Shown: positions 20,131 to 30,296 of the stretch, in pieces
How positions within the stretch are numbered: the first letter of the stretch is position 1
Layout of the letters: each line of letters begins with the position of its first letter
NCBI RefSeq assembly: GCF_023051145.1
Contig: NZ_JALKFS010000005.1
Location: 682,001 to 746,000 of the forward strand
Direction of reading: 5' to 3'
Source of the DNA: Williamsia sp. DF01-3
GTDB taxonomy: Bacteria > Actinomycetota > Actinomycetes > Mycobacteriales > Mycobacteriaceae
DNA length: 64,000 bases
Translations under genes and position numbers: made by a program
The notes under the pieces: model-generated
Database searches by the model: none
Told to the model about the DNA's origin: nothing
What the model saw: the letters and a program-made list of their open reading frames with translations, nothing else

Positions 20131-22073
20131 CTAGTTGCGGACCACCAGGACGAAGGGCCCGATGTTGGTCACGGTGAACCGCGGATCCTCGAACACCGAC
20201 CGGTTGAAGGTGACCGTGTACCGGCGGACGTTGGGGTCGTTGGGGTAGACGTCTTCGGCCAGGCGCAGGTCGTAACCTTCTGCGCTGTAACGGAACAGGA
20301 ACACCGTCGGTGGTCGCCAGGGGAGGCGTCCAGTTGCTCGACGAGGCTGTCCGAGGTTTCGGCCATCGACCACTGTTCGATGGCCGCAGCGCGTTTGTCG
20401 AACTCCGCCAACGGGTTCGCGTAGTGCGACGTGAGTCCCTGGAACCCGTAGTACGGGTACACCGAGAGGAATCCGTAGTCGGCGGTGAGCACCACGGTGT
20501 CGTCGCGGGGCCGGCCCGTCTGGGTGGTGATGGCCGCGTCGATCTCGGGGAAGTAGGCACCGGCTCCCGGCGGCCGCTGATCTGCGCGCACACCGTTGCC
20601 GTCCGTGTCGGTGTAGGCGACGGTGATCTCGGTGGCGAGGTGACCCGGGATGCTCTGTGCCACGGCGATGGCTGCACCGGTGGCGAGTACCGCCACCAAT
20701 GTGCGCACGTCACCGAATCGGCGGACTGCCACCGACGCCAACTCCGCGAAGCCGTACACGCCGGCAACACCGAGGACCACGATGAGCAACGGCTCCATCC
20801 GAAACGAGAGCAGGGTGGTCCCGGTGGCCGTGACCGCCATCGACAGCAGGCAGAACAGGTAGATCGAGACGACCGTGAGACCGAAGGTCAAAGCTGCGGT
20901 CCTGGTGCGGAACCGAAGGATGATCCAGATCAGACCGACCATGGTCAGCGCGCCGATCAGCGACCAGTGCAGCATCGGTGTCGGGAGCACGGCGCCCGAT
21001 CCCGGCAGGTAGTGCTCGGCCGTACCGCCCGAGGCGGGCTCGTTGCGAAGCCTGTCGTAAAGGTATGGTGCCCAGACGATGAGCGCCACGAGGATGGCCA
21101 CCGCGGCCATACCGGCCAGTCGCAACGCCAGGTGCAGCACGGCGCGTACCCGCTCGGTACGGATTCGAGACTTGTTGACCGCCTTGTTGTCCAAACCGAA
21201 CCACGCCACTGCGGCGAGGTAGAGCGCCATCAGGACAGCCGTCATGGCGAACAGGCCGGTGTAGAGCGTGTAGAAGGTGGCGCTCAAACCGAGGAACAGT
21301 CCACCGGCCACGATCGCGGGCACGCTGCCCGACCGCAAGCCGTGCAGAATCGTCACCAGCATCGGAGCGCCGAGGAGCACCAGCACCGCCGCGTAGGGCT
21401 CGGGGCTCACGTACATCAGGGTGAGCACGGTGGAGGCCAGTGTTGCCGCGATCGCGAGGTCGGTGCGGATCATCCGCTGCCACAGGGCCATCGCCAACGC
21501 GGCAGCGATGGACATCGAGATGATCGCCCACGGTTTGTACGCTTCCCAGCCGGGCTGACCGGTGAGGGAGGCGTAACGTCCGCCCAGCCAGAACCACCCG
21601 GCCGGGTAGTACGGCGGCAGATCGGCGTAGGTCATGTCGGCCAGGGCGGGGCTGTTCGTCAGCCTGGTGAGGTACTCGGTGCGAAACTGCTGATCCACCG
21701 AGATGCCGAACAGATAGAGCTTGGTGGCTCCCAGCGGCATCGCCAGCGTGACCGCTGCCAGGGCCGAGATGCCCAGCCACGACAGGGGTTTGATCGCCCA
21801 CGTCGCCTTGCCGGTTCGCGACAGCACGACGGCGACGATCATCAGGGCAACCGCGAGGACCTGACCGGTGGTGGTGAGGGCGGTCTCGACGTTGGACGAG
21901 TTGAACGCCGGCCAGTCCACGCGGCCGATCGCCGCCAGCGCAATGCTCGACACCACGAGCGCGACGACGGCCGCGCCGATCAGGTCTGCAACCGACAGCA
22001 GGTGTCTACCACCCCTTGAACCGTGCGCGACGCGATGCCCATCGTCGGCCCTCGACCACAGGTGTCGGCGCAT
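20131..22073 (-). CDS. aftA: Galactan 5-O-arabinofuranosyltransferase AftA, with one frameshift
   Basis: AftA adds the first arabinofuranose to the galactan chain, priming arabinan synthesis. The N-terminal frame (22073 to about 20320) holds about eleven membrane segments; the mid-region [19 protein letters not shown] is typical of AftA. The extracytoplasmic C-domain changes frame at the G4 run 20320-20323. The restored reading gives [33 protein letters not shown] and a terminal [11 protein letters not shown], which match the AftA C-terminus. Adding one G restores about 647 residues. Its ATG (22071-22073) lies three bases after the dprE2 stop, so it belongs to the dprE1-dprE2-aftA operon. In M. 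tuberculosis embC follows directly; here three unrelated rightward genes intervene. Confidence 0.92.
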
Positions 22074-22076
22074 GGA

Positions 22077-22838
22077 TCAGATGGGAAGTTTGCGGAAGAT
22101 CGGACGGGGGATGTGGCGAAGCACCATCATCACGAAACGGAACGGCGGGGGCGCCCAGACGAGTTCCTTGCCCTTGTCCGCTGCCGACACCGCCAGCTTG
22201 GCGACGTCTTCCTTCTCGACCGTCAGCGGTGCTTCCTTCACGTGCGCCGACAAGCGGGTGCGCACCATGCCCGGGCGGATGACGAGTACGCGGATGTTGT
22301 GTTCGCGCAACGCCTCACCGAGACCGAGGTAGAACCCGTCGAGGCCGGCCTTGGTGGATCCGTAGACGAAGTTGCTGCGCCGCACACGTTCTCCGGCGAC
22401 CGAGCTCATCGCGATGATCTGGCCGTGGCCCTGTGCGCGCATCTTCTCGCCCAGGAGAACGCCCACCGATACCGCGGCGGTGTAGTTGATGTTGGCGGTG
22501 AACACTGCTTTTCGCTGGTCCTGCCAGACCTCTTCGTCCACACCCTGGACGCCGAACGCGACGATGGCCACGTCGATGTCGCCTCCGGCGAACGCCTGGT
22601 CGATCACCGCGGGATGGCTATCGGGGGTGAGGGCGTCGAAGTCGATGCGCTCCACCGACGAGGCGCCGGCGGCTTTCATCTTCTCGACAGCGGCCTCACC
22701 GGCGGGGTCGCCGGGCATGGTTGCCAGGACCACACGCATCGGCCCCTTCTTGAGGTATTCGGCGGTGATGGCCAGTCCGATCTCGGAGCTGCCACCGAGT
22801 ACCAAGACGGACTGTGGGACGCCTACGGCGTTGATCAT
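22077..22838 (-). CDS. dprE2: Decaprenylphosphoryl-2-keto-ribose reductase DprE2
   Basis: A 253-residue short-chain dehydrogenase that reduces the 2-keto intermediate made by DprE1 to decaprenylphosphoryl-arabinose, the sole arabinan donor. The nucleotide-binding motif [11 protein letters not shown] is near residue 12, the catalytic Ser lies in [11 protein letters not shown] and the YxxxK pair in [12 protein letters not shown]. The C-terminus [19 protein letters not shown] is hydrophobic and basic, as in mycobacterial DprE2, and may associate with the membrane. It lies 55 bases after dprE1 and three bases before aftA. Confidence 0.94.
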   Translation of the reverse strand: MINAVGVPQSVLVLGGSSEIGLAITAEYLKKGPMRVVLATMPGDPAGEAAVEKMKAAGASSVERIDFDALTPDSHPAVIDQAFAGGDIDVAIVAFGVQGVDEEVWQDQRKAVFTANINYTAAVSVGVLLGEKMRAQGHGQIIAMSSVAGERVRRSNFVYGSTKAGLDGFYLGLGEALREHNIRVLVIRPGMVRTRLSAHVKEAPLTVEKEDVAKLAVSAADKGKELVWAPPPFRFVMMVLRHIPRPIFRKLPI

Positions 22839-22893
22839 GAATGTTCCTGTCTAGTCGGCAGATCGGGGAGTGCGGGCTCGAACGAGTTGTTGC

Positions 22894-24315
22894 TCAGGCG
22901 AGTTCGAGGCGGCGGGCCATGTCGGACATGAACACCCCGGTCGGGTCGATCCTTCGGCGGGTGGCGATCCACGAGTCGATCTCGGGGTACATGGCGTGGA
23001 AGTTCTGCGCGGAGGTCCGCGAGTCCTTGGCCGTGTACAGGCGTCCGCCCATGGCCATCACGCGGCGATCGAGCTCGTTGAGGTATTCGCCGAGTCCCCG
23101 CTTGATCGGGAAGTCGAGACAGACGTTCCAGCCACGGAACGGAAAGCTCAGGGGCGCTTGGTTTCCGTCGCCGAAGAGCTTGATCACGTTGAGGAAGCTC
23201 ACGTGTCCGGAGGCCTGGATGTCGGCGATGATCCGCTTGAACTCGTCCTCGTTGCCGGTGGGCACGATGAACTGGTACTGGGTGAATCCGCCGGTACGTC
23301 CGTAGGCCCGATTCCACTCTCCGAAGATGTCGAGGATGTGGTAGAACTGCGCCAAGTTCTTGACCTGGCCCTTTTTGTTCGACCCCATCCGGTAGTAGGC
23401 CTCGCCGACGATGGAGAAGTCGAACTTGTTGGCCAGCCCGTTCGGGAAGATGTCGGGGAAGGTCACCAGCGGTTTGCCGTTGAACTTCAGCGGATCCTTC
23501 TGCAGCTTCGGCGGCAGCTCGTCGAGTCTGGCCAGATTGCCGCGACTGAATGACCCGCGGCCGAGCTTCGGCGGCTTGCTGATCGAGTCGAACCAGCCCG
23601 ATGCGTATTCGTAGCCGTCTTCGAATCCGTCTTCGAGATGGAGCGCGATGGTCTCGTCGAGACTGCTGGTGGTGGCGGTGTCGGCGATGAAGTAAGCACT
23701 CTCGGTCCGCTTGAGCTGGACCTTCGCCCGAAGGATGATGCCGGTGAGGCCGATTCCCGCGATCGTCGCCCAGAACAGCTCGCCCTGGGGGTCGTCGGGG
23801 CTGCCGGCGGGGGTCAGGGTGAGGATGCGTCCATCGGCCACCAGCAGCGTGATCTCGACAACGTGCTGGCCGAAGGTTCCGGCGCTGTGATGATTCTTGC
23901 CATGGATGTCGTGCGCGATGGCTCCACCGATGGTGACCTGCCTGGTGCCCGGCAACACCGGAACCCACAGACCGAACGGGAGGGCCACGGTCATCAGCTC
24001 ATCGAGGGAGACTCCGGCGTCGAGGTCGACGATCCCGGTGGAGTCATCGATCGAGTGGACGCGCTTGAGCTGCGTCATGTCGACGGTCAGGCCACCGACG
24101 TTCTGCGCGGATTCGTTGTAGGAACGTCCCAGTCCGCGGGCGATCACGCCGCGACGCAGGTAGGACGGCTTGTCGGCGTTTGCATCGGCAACCTGCGCGA
24201 CAGCCTTGGCGATCACCTCGACATCGGGTGTCGCCAGCACGTGACCCTCGATCGGCGTCGTGCGGCTCCAGCCGACGAGCTTGCGGGTTTCAATGGGCAA
24301 TTCAGCGGTAGACAT
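22894..24315 (-). CDS. dprE1: Decaprenylphosphoryl-ribose 2'-oxidase DprE1
   Basis: A FAD-dependent oxidase of 473 residues that converts decaprenylphosphoryl-ribose to the 2-keto form. The FAD-binding half contains [13 protein letters not shown] and [20 protein letters not shown]. The substrate half contains [20 protein letters not shown] and [10 protein letters not shown]. That Cys corresponds to the cysteine that benzothiazinone inhibitors modify in M. tuberculosis (Cys387), so the drug-target residue is conserved. The C-terminus [11 protein letters not shown] is diagnostic. The start chosen is MSTAELP (ATG 24313-24315); an upstream in-frame ATG at 24340-24342 is possible. It is the first gene of the dprE1-dprE2-aftA run and is divergent from an SDR gene 68 bases away. 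Confidence 0.95.
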   Translation of the reverse strand: MSTAELPIETRKLVGWSRTTPIEGHVLATPDVEVIAKAVAQVADANADKPSYLRRGVIARGLGRSYNESAQNVGGLTVDMTQLKRVHSIDDSTGIVDLDAGVSLDELMTVALPFGLWVPVLPGTRQVTIGGAIAHDIHGKNHHSAGTFGQHVVEITLLVADGRILTLTPAGSPDDPQGELFWATIAGIGLTGIILRAKVQLKRTESAYFIADTATTSSLDETIALHLEDGFEDGYEYASGWFDSISKPPKLGRGSFSRGNLARLDELPPKLQKDPLKFNGKPLVTFPDIFPNGLANKFDFSIVGEAYYRMGSNKKGQVKNLAQFYHILDIFGEWNRAYGRTGGFTQYQFIVPTGNEDEFKRIIADIQASGHVSFLNVIKLFGDGNQAPLSFPFRGWNVCLDFPIKRGLGEYLNELDRRVMAMGGRLYTAKDSRTSAQNFHAMYPEIDSWIATRRRIDPTGVFMSDMARRLELA

Positions 24316-24383
24316 CGGAGCAGAGCCTACCGGGCGTGTCATCGGAACTAGCCATTCGACAATGTGCGGTGTAAGAATCCCGT

Positions 24384-25178
24384 ATGCCTACACGATCGGT
24401 CTTCATCACCGGCGCTGCAGCCGGAATCGGACGTCACACCGCGCTGACGTTTGCACGCAAGGGATACGTCATCGGTGCGTACGACATCGACGAGGCGGGA
24501 TTGGCCAGTCTTGTCGACGAGGTGAAGGCCGCGGGAAGTCGCGCGGTCACTGGCCACCTCGACGTCACCGACGCCGATGAGTTCGCCACCCGTATCGACG
24601 AGTTCGCCGAGGCAGCCGGTGGTCGGCTCGACGTGCTGATCAACAACGCGGGAATCTTGCTCGCGGGTCCGTTCGAGGAGATCCCGCTCGCCACCCAGCA
24701 CAAGCAGATCGACATCAACGTCAAGGGTGTGACCAACGGGTGCCATGCCGGCTTCCGACATCTCAAGGCCACTCCGGGGTCTGTTCTGGTCAACATCGCG
24801 TCGGCATCGGCGATCTACGGCCAGGCCGAGCTGGCCAGCTACAGCGCCACCAAGATGTACGTCCGCGGCCTCACCGAGGCATTGGACATCGAGTGGGGCA
24901 AGCACGGCATCCGCGCCATCGCCATGTGGCCGCTCTACGTCCAGACAGCGATGACCAAGGACGTCCGTACGGGCACCACCGACTCGCTCGGGATTCGCCT
25001 CGGACCCCAAGACGTCGCCGATGCCATCCTCGCAGCCGTCGAGGAACCCAAGACCAGCAAGCTCATCCACCGGGTGCACTACGCCGTGGGGCTGCAGACC
25101 AAGGCTCTCTCGCTCGGTGCGCGCTTCTCACCGGCATGGCTGACCCGGGTGGTGAACAAGAAGCTCGCTCACTCCTGA
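24384..25178 (+). CDS. Short-chain dehydrogenase/reductase
   Basis: A 264-residue classical SDR. The Rossmann motif TGAAAGIG is at residues about 9-16, NNAG near 90, the catalytic Ser in [10 protein letters not shown], and YSATK near 152. It has no membrane segments or fusions. The substrate is not evident. It is divergent from dprE1 and convergent with an antiporter gene whose stop is ten bases away. Confidence 0.85.
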   Translation: MPTRSVFITGAAAGIGRHTALTFARKGYVIGAYDIDEAGLASLVDEVKAAGSRAVTGHLDVTDADEFATRIDEFAEAAGGRLDVLINNAGILLAGPFEEIPLATQHKQIDINVKGVTNGCHAGFRHLKATPGSVLVNIASASAIYGQAELASYSATKMYVRGLTEALDIEWGKHGIRAIAMWPLYVQTAMTKDVRTGTTDSLGIRLGPQDVADAILAAVEEPKTSKLIHRVHYAVGLQTKALSLGARFSPAWLTRVVNKKLAHS

Positions 25179-25187
25179 GCCGGCTCC

Positions 25188-26906
25188 TCACGCCGATTTG
25201 TCGTCGTCGAGCTGTTCGAGGCGGGCTTCCTCGAGGTCGAGCAGGTTCTGCGCGTGGGTGAGTGATTGCGAGCTGTAGAGACCCAGCTTTTTGGCGTGCA
25301 GCAGTGCCTCGCGTTCGGCGGCGAGGACGGCGAACCGCAACCGGAAGTAGCGCCTGCGTCCCTCCGGGTTCTGGTCCGGGTCTGCGGTGGACTGCACGCG
25401 CCCGATGATGCTGTCGGACCGCACCATCTCGACCACGGTTGCGGTCACCTCGTCGTCGGGGACGTCCGCAGCGGCCGGGTCTGCGAGGGTGTCGGTCGCT
25501 GCGCGCTGCAGATCTTCGATGAGCTTCCCGTACTCCTCACGGAGCCTGTCGGGATCGTCTGACGTCACCTTGGCGGTCCTGATGACGGCAGGCAGGGTCA
25601 GGCCCTGAAGCAGCAGGGTCGTCGCAGCGACCACAAAAGCGATCAGGATGAGCTGAGGGCGGTGCGGCGTGGTCTGCGGCAGGGTCTGAGCTGCGGCCAC
25701 GGTGATCGCTCCACGCATCCCGGCCCAGCCGAGCACCACCCCACCGCGCCAGCCGAGGGTCTCGTTGAGCTGGAAGGCCAGATCCGCCGACACCCGGGTG
25801 ATGCGGGTCTGTGCGAATTGCAGACGTCGCCCGGTGAGGTGCCCCTCGGATTGGTGGGCGTGCAACTGTGCCTGTATCTCGCCGATCTTCGAGACCGCCT
25901 CATGGGCCCGCCGGGTGTCGCGGCGGAGCAGGGCCACGAGTGGGCCCACGAACGCGATGCGCAAGACGATCACGATGGCTGAGGCCACCAATCCGATCGC
26001 GATGGCGGTGATGGTGCTGAACTGGCTTTCCTCCACCTGTTCGATCGACTTCTTGAGTTCCATCCCCATGAAGAGGAACACCGCGCCCTCGAGCAGGAAG
26101 GCCAGGGTCCGCCAGTTGATCGTCTCCGCGATCCGGTCTTGGGCGCGCAAATACCGCGATCCCTGATGTCCGGTGATCAAACCCGCGACCACCACCGAGA
26201 GCACTCCTGAGGCGCCGATCTCCTCGGCTGGGAGATATGCGACAAACGGCACCACGAAGGAGATGGCCGTGGTCAGCACGGGGTCGTTCAGCCACCCACG
26301 GATGCGGATGTTGACGTAGCCGACCACCGACCCGACAACTACCGCAGCGGCAACCGCGAAGGCGAAGTCGCCGAGAACGCCCCAGATCGACACGGTTCCG
26401 GCGAGAGCCGCCACCGCCGACCGCAGGAGGACCAGGGCCGAGGCGTCGTTGACCAGACCCTCACCTTCGAGCACCGCGACCACCCGTCCGGGCAGACCCA
26501 GTTTCTTGCCCACCGATGTTGCGGCGACTGCGTCGGTGGGGCTGATGACGGCGCCGAGGGCGAATGCCGCGGGCCAGCCGAGGTCCGGGATCAGGGCATG
26601 GAAGAACCATGCCGTTCCCACCGTGGTGACCACCACGAGAAGGACCGCCAGCGCGGTGATCGGTTTGAAGTTTCGCCGGAAGTCCTGCGCGGGCATGTTC
26701 ACGGCGGCCGAATACAGAAGGGGTGGAAGCACTCCGGCGAGGATCAGCTCGGGGGCGAACTCGAGCCGGGGAAAGCCCGGGATGAAGCTCAACCCGGTTC
26801 CGACGGCCACGAGCAACAGCGGTGCGGCCACCCCGAGGCGGGCGGAGAACACCGACACCGCGACGATGGCGAGCACCGCCACCACACCCGCCAGTGTCAG
26901 GGTCAC
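25188..26906 (-). CDS. CPA1-family Na+/H+ antiporter
   Basis: A 572-residue monovalent cation/proton antiporter. The N-terminal part, about 400 residues, is polytopic, with about a dozen hydrophobic segments. The family core ISPTDAVAATSVGKKLG is near residue 120, followed by EGEGLVNDASALVL with the transport-linked Asn-Asp. The C-terminal 170 residues are charged and partly helical (for example YGKLIEDLQRAATDTLADPA), a cytosolic regulatory tail as in NhaP-type proteins. It presumably exports Na+ in exchange for H+ for pH and salt homeostasis. Confidence 0.87.
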   Translation of the reverse strand: MTLTLAGVVAVLAIVAVSVFSARLGVAAPLLLVAVGTGLSFIPGFPRLEFAPELILAGVLPPLLYSAAVNMPAQDFRRNFKPITALAVLLVVVTTVGTAWFFHALIPDLGWPAAFALGAVISPTDAVAATSVGKKLGLPGRVVAVLEGEGLVNDASALVLLRSAVAALAGTVSIWGVLGDFAFAVAAAVVVGSVVGYVNIRIRGWLNDPVLTTAISFVVPFVAYLPAEEIGASGVLSVVVAGLITGHQGSRYLRAQDRIAETINWRTLAFLLEGAVFLFMGMELKKSIEQVEESQFSTITAIAIGLVASAIVIVLRIAFVGPLVALLRRDTRRAHEAVSKIGEIQAQLHAHQSEGHLTGRRLQFAQTRITRVSADLAFQLNETLGWRGGVVLGWAGMRGAITVAAAQTLPQTTPHRPQLILIAFVVAATTLLLQGLTLPAVIRTAKVTSDDPDRLREEYGKLIEDLQRAATDTLADPAAADVPDDEVTATVVEMVRSDSIIGRVQSTADPDQNPEGRRRYFRLRFAVLAAEREALLHAKKLGLYSSQSLTHAQNLLDLEEARLEQLDDDKSA

Positions 26907-26991
26907 ATCATCTCCTCGTTCGGGTGGCCGTCGGCCGTCTCATGGTGCGTCATCAGGTCGGTGACGGAACGGACGGCGCCGCCGAAAAGTG

Positions 26992-28535
26992 TCAGGAACG
27001 CAGAACCAGCGCCGCGGCGTTGTGGCCCGGGATGCCGCTGACACCGCCGCCGCGCCGGGCGCCGGCCCCGGCGAGCAACACCCGCCGATGGCCGGTTTCC
27101 ACACCCCATGTGCCGACGTCTGCGGGTGATTCCGCCCAAGGCCATTGCAGCGGCCGGTGGAAGATGTGGCCGCCGGGCAGTCCTACCGCCTTTTCGAGTT
27201 CGGGCGGGGTCTTCGCTTCGATGCAGGGTGCGCCGGTGCTGTCGGTGGCGATGACGTCGGCGATCGGTTCGTCGAGGACCGAGTCCAGGGCGGCCAGGGT
27301 GGCGGCCACGGCTTCGTCTTTCGCCCCTGGCCGGGTGAACAACTCCGGCGTCATGTGCAGTCCGAACAGCGTCAGGGTGTGCATACCGGTGAGAGCGGGG
27401 CCGAGAATGCTCGGGTCGGACAGGGTGTGGCAGTAGATCTCACTCGGCGGAGTCGTCGGGATCCGGCCGGCCGCGACCTCACGATGTGATCGCGCCAGCG
27501 CGTCGAAGCCCTCGTGGATGTGGAAGGTGCCCGAAAACGCCGCGCCCACCGGGACATCGGTATCCCGCAGCTTCGGCAGCCGCCGCAGCAGCACGTTGAT
27601 CTTGAGTTGGGCCCCACGTGGTTTCGGTTGCAACGCAACATCATTCCCGACGAGTCGATCGAGAACAAAAGGGGCGCAGGCGGCGTGGATGAACTCGGCC
27701 CTGGCCGTGCCCTGGTCCCATTCCACGGTGCCGTCGCCCGGGTCGACAGCGGTCACCTCGGCTCCGGTGCGGATGTCGGCGCCGGCATCGACGGCTGCGG
27801 TGGCGAGGGCACCGGAGACCGCGCCCATGCCACCCACCGGGACGTCCCAGTCGCCGGTGCCACCGCCGATGAGGTGGTAGAGCAGGCAGATGTTCTGGGC
27901 CAGTGAGGGGTCGTCGAGATCGGCGAACGTGCCGATGAGCCCGTCGGTTGCGACGATGCCCCGGACCAGGTCGTCGCTGAACGTGTCGGTGATGATGGCG
28001 CCGGCCGGTTCGGTGGTGAGGCGTTCCCACATGTCCATGGCGGCGAGATCGCCACCCGCGATCATCGCCATCTCATCGGCGCTGACCAGCGGTCGCAGCA
28101 TGGTCGGGAAAACACCCTGGGCGATGGTGGACATCGCGGCATAGAACTGTTTCCACGCGCGAAAGTCCGCGTCAGATCCCGTCACGGCTCGGAAGGATGC
28201 CGCTGTCGCCGCTTCATCGGCTGTGTCCACGAGAATCCCCTGGACGGGTCGGCCGGCAGCGGTGTGTACGAGGAGTACCTACGCCGGACGAGGGTGATGT
28301 CGAGTCCGAGATCGGCGATGATCTGCCGTGGCAGCAACGACACCAGGTACGAGTAGCGGGACAGTCGCGCATCCATGCCGGGGAACGGCCGGGCGGAGAC
28401 GGTTGCGCCGCCGACGTGGGAGGCGCGCTCGAGCACGAGCACCTTGCGGCCAGCCCGGGCCAGGTAGGCGGCCGCGGTCAGGCCGTTGTGGCCGGCGCCG
28501 ATGACGATGTCGTCGTAGATCTGCATGCCCGTCAT
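26992..28535 (-). CDS. PYROXD2/phytoene-desaturase-like FAD oxidoreductase, with one frameshift
   Basis: The N-terminal frame carries a dinucleotide-binding motif, VIGAGHNGLTAAAYLARAG, then LERASHVGGATVS. It ends in SSYTPLPADPSRG, where the frame shifts at the C4 run 28237-28240 (plus strand). Adding one base gives ILVDTADEAATAASFRAVTG and the remaining 400 residues, ending GVSGIPGHNAAALVLR with the C-terminal FAD contact. The total of about 515 residues fits the family. The substrate is unknown. Starts at 28533-28535 (MTGMQ) or 28524-28526 are both possible; the first has GGGAG four bases upstream. It is divergent from the DUF4259 gene across 246 AT-richer bases (28536-28781). Confidence 0.84.
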
Positions 28536-28781
28536 GATGCTCCCGGCCCGCACCTCCGGCCACGCGAGCCACCACGGTCTCTCCACGTGAGGTGCCGATC
28601 GTCCGACCGGTGAATGTTGAATTGAAACAAAACACCTGATGCGAAAAATCACACCGGTCAATTCACGTATTGTTCAGGATGAGACCTCGAACACGCGGGG
28701 ACAATGGGGTAACAATTCGCAGCGCGTATGCGACAAATATGTGAGACCAAACGTCCGAGTCGCGGTGGAGAGGTGTCGGCA

Positions 28782-29219
28782 ATGCATATCTGGGGAACCG
28801 GTGTCTTCGACAACGCGCCTGCTGTCGAATGGGCTGATCAATTCGACCGTACGGCTGTCGTGAGACGCCCTGCGTTGATCAGGTCGGCGCTGGCATCAGC
28901 AGTACGTGCCGACGATCCCCGCGCATGGTTGGTAGCCCTCGGCGCAGCGACCACAGTGGCGGCCGCATTGCCCGGCGGTCCACTCCTCGCGGTGAACAGC
29001 GGCCCGAAATCACTGTCCGACAACCAATTTCAACCCTCCGCCGAGCTTTCTGCGGCCGCAGTGGAAACGCTGGAGCAGTGCATGTCGGGGCAGACCGAGT
29101 GGACACGTCTGTGGACACGTGCAGCGCTGCTCGACGACGCAGTCGCAGTTGTCGAAGCGGTGATCGAGGAATTGGAAGAGCGAACTGCACTGACTGTCAG
29201 AGTGCGCGAAGCTTCGTGA
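28782..29219 (+). CDS. DUF4259-domain protein
   Basis: A 145-residue soluble protein beginning MHIWGTGVFDNAPAVEWADQ, the typical opening of DUF4259 proteins, whose function is unknown. The middle of the chain is alanine-rich and the C-terminal helix is acidic (DDAVAVVEAVIEELEE). The start is the ATG at 28782 with GGAGAGG upstream. Its 3' end overlaps the convergent luciferase-like gene by 23 bases. Confidence 0.75.
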   Translation: MHIWGTGVFDNAPAVEWADQFDRTAVVRRPALIRSALASAVRADDPRAWLVALGAATTVAAALPGGPLLAVNSGPKSLSDNQFQPSAELSAAAVETLEQCMSGQTEWTRLWTRAALLDDAVAVVEAVIEELEERTALTVRVREAS

Positions 29220-30159
29220 GCAAAGGCTCCGCTGCCTCGGCCAAGAACTGGTCTTGACTGTCGCCGCCTATTTGAACGAGTGCCACGTCCGTATAACCGG
29301 CCTCGATGAACGGCTTCACACTTTCGGCCAATTCATCCAGGTCCGGACCGCAGGCAATTGATGACGCGACATCCTCCGGCCTCACGAATTGAGTGGCGCC
29401 GCTGAACGAGGCAGTTGTTGGCAAATCGGCGTTCACCGACCAGCCGCCGGCGAACCAGCGGAATTGGTCGTGCGCGCGGGCGACGGCTGCGTCCTTGTCG
29501 GGATCCCAGCAAATCGGGATCTGTCCGATCTTCCGGGACTGCTCGGGGTGGTGCTGATCCCACGACTTCACCAGATCGCCCGAAGGTTCGGTGGAGATCA
29601 TGTGGTCGCCGAGCGGCGCGAGATGTTCGATTGACCTGTCGCCGGAGACGGCAAGGCCGATCGGGACACCGCCGTCGGGCAGGTCCCAGATGCGTGAGGA
29701 GTCCACGCGGAAGTACTTGCCGTCGTAGGTGACGAGTTCGCCCGCGTGGAGTTCGCGGATGATCTTCACGGCCTCGGCCAGCATCTCTTGTCGCTGCTCG
29801 ACGCCGGGCCAACCCTGACCGACCGTGTGCTCGTTGAGGCTCTCGCCTGATCCGAGGCCCAGGATGAATCGTCCGTCAGCCAGCAACTGCATGGTCGCTG
29901 CCTTCTGCGCCACCACGGCCGGGTGGTATCGCATGGTCGGTGCCGTGACGTACGTCGCCAGCTCGACGCGCTCGGTGGCGTGGGCGACCGCTCCCAAGAC
30001 AGTCCACGCATAGGGCGCATGCCCCTGGGACACGAGCCAGGGAGAGTAGTGATCGCTGGAGACCTCGAAGTCGAATCCCGCGTTTTCGGCTGATACGGCG
30101 TAGCGCACCAGATCCTTCGGCCCACTCTGTTCGGTCATCAATGTGTATCCAAAGCGCAT
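29197..30159 (-). CDS. F420-dependent luciferase-like (LLM) oxidoreductase
   Basis: A 320-residue TIM-barrel enzyme of the luciferase-like monooxygenase class. It shows MRFGYTLMTEQSGPKDLV at the N-terminus, FEVSSDHYSPWLVSQGHAP, the ATYVTAPTMRYHP segment and LGLGSGESLNEH, which resemble the F420-dependent glucose-6-phosphate dehydrogenase-like subgroup. It probably transfers hydride to or from cofactor F420; the substrate is unknown. The start at 30157-30159 (MRFGYT) is chosen because upstream codons lack family similarity. It is divergent from a WS/DGAT gene, 137 bases apart. Confidence 0.84.
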   Translation of the reverse strand: MRFGYTLMTEQSGPKDLVRYAVSAENAGFDFEVSSDHYSPWLVSQGHAPYAWTVLGAVAHATERVELATYVTAPTMRYHPAVVAQKAATMQLLADGRFILGLGSGESLNEHTVGQGWPGVEQRQEMLAEAVKIIRELHAGELVTYDGKYFRVDSSRIWDLPDGGVPIGLAVSGDRSIEHLAPLGDHMISTEPSGDLVKSWDQHHPEQSRKIGQIPICWDPDKDAAVARAHDQFRWFAGGWSVNADLPTTASFSGATQFVRPEDVASSIACGPDLDELAESVKPFIEAGYTDVALVQIGGDSQDQFLAEAAEPLLTKLRAL

Positions 30160-30296
30160 GACGCCTGAGTTCCCCCAGAGACGAGCAGTAAACCCCCGAG
30201 TACGGCGGGTGCGCGACCGCGCGAGCTTGTAACCTGTTTCACATTCGTGGACTTCGAGTCTCGAGCACACATGGAACCGACAGTCCAGGAGCGCAC

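Noticed and set aside
20310-22019. Long open frame antisense to aftA
   Set aside because: Composition-driven shadow; low-complexity, charged translation and no plausible start signal.
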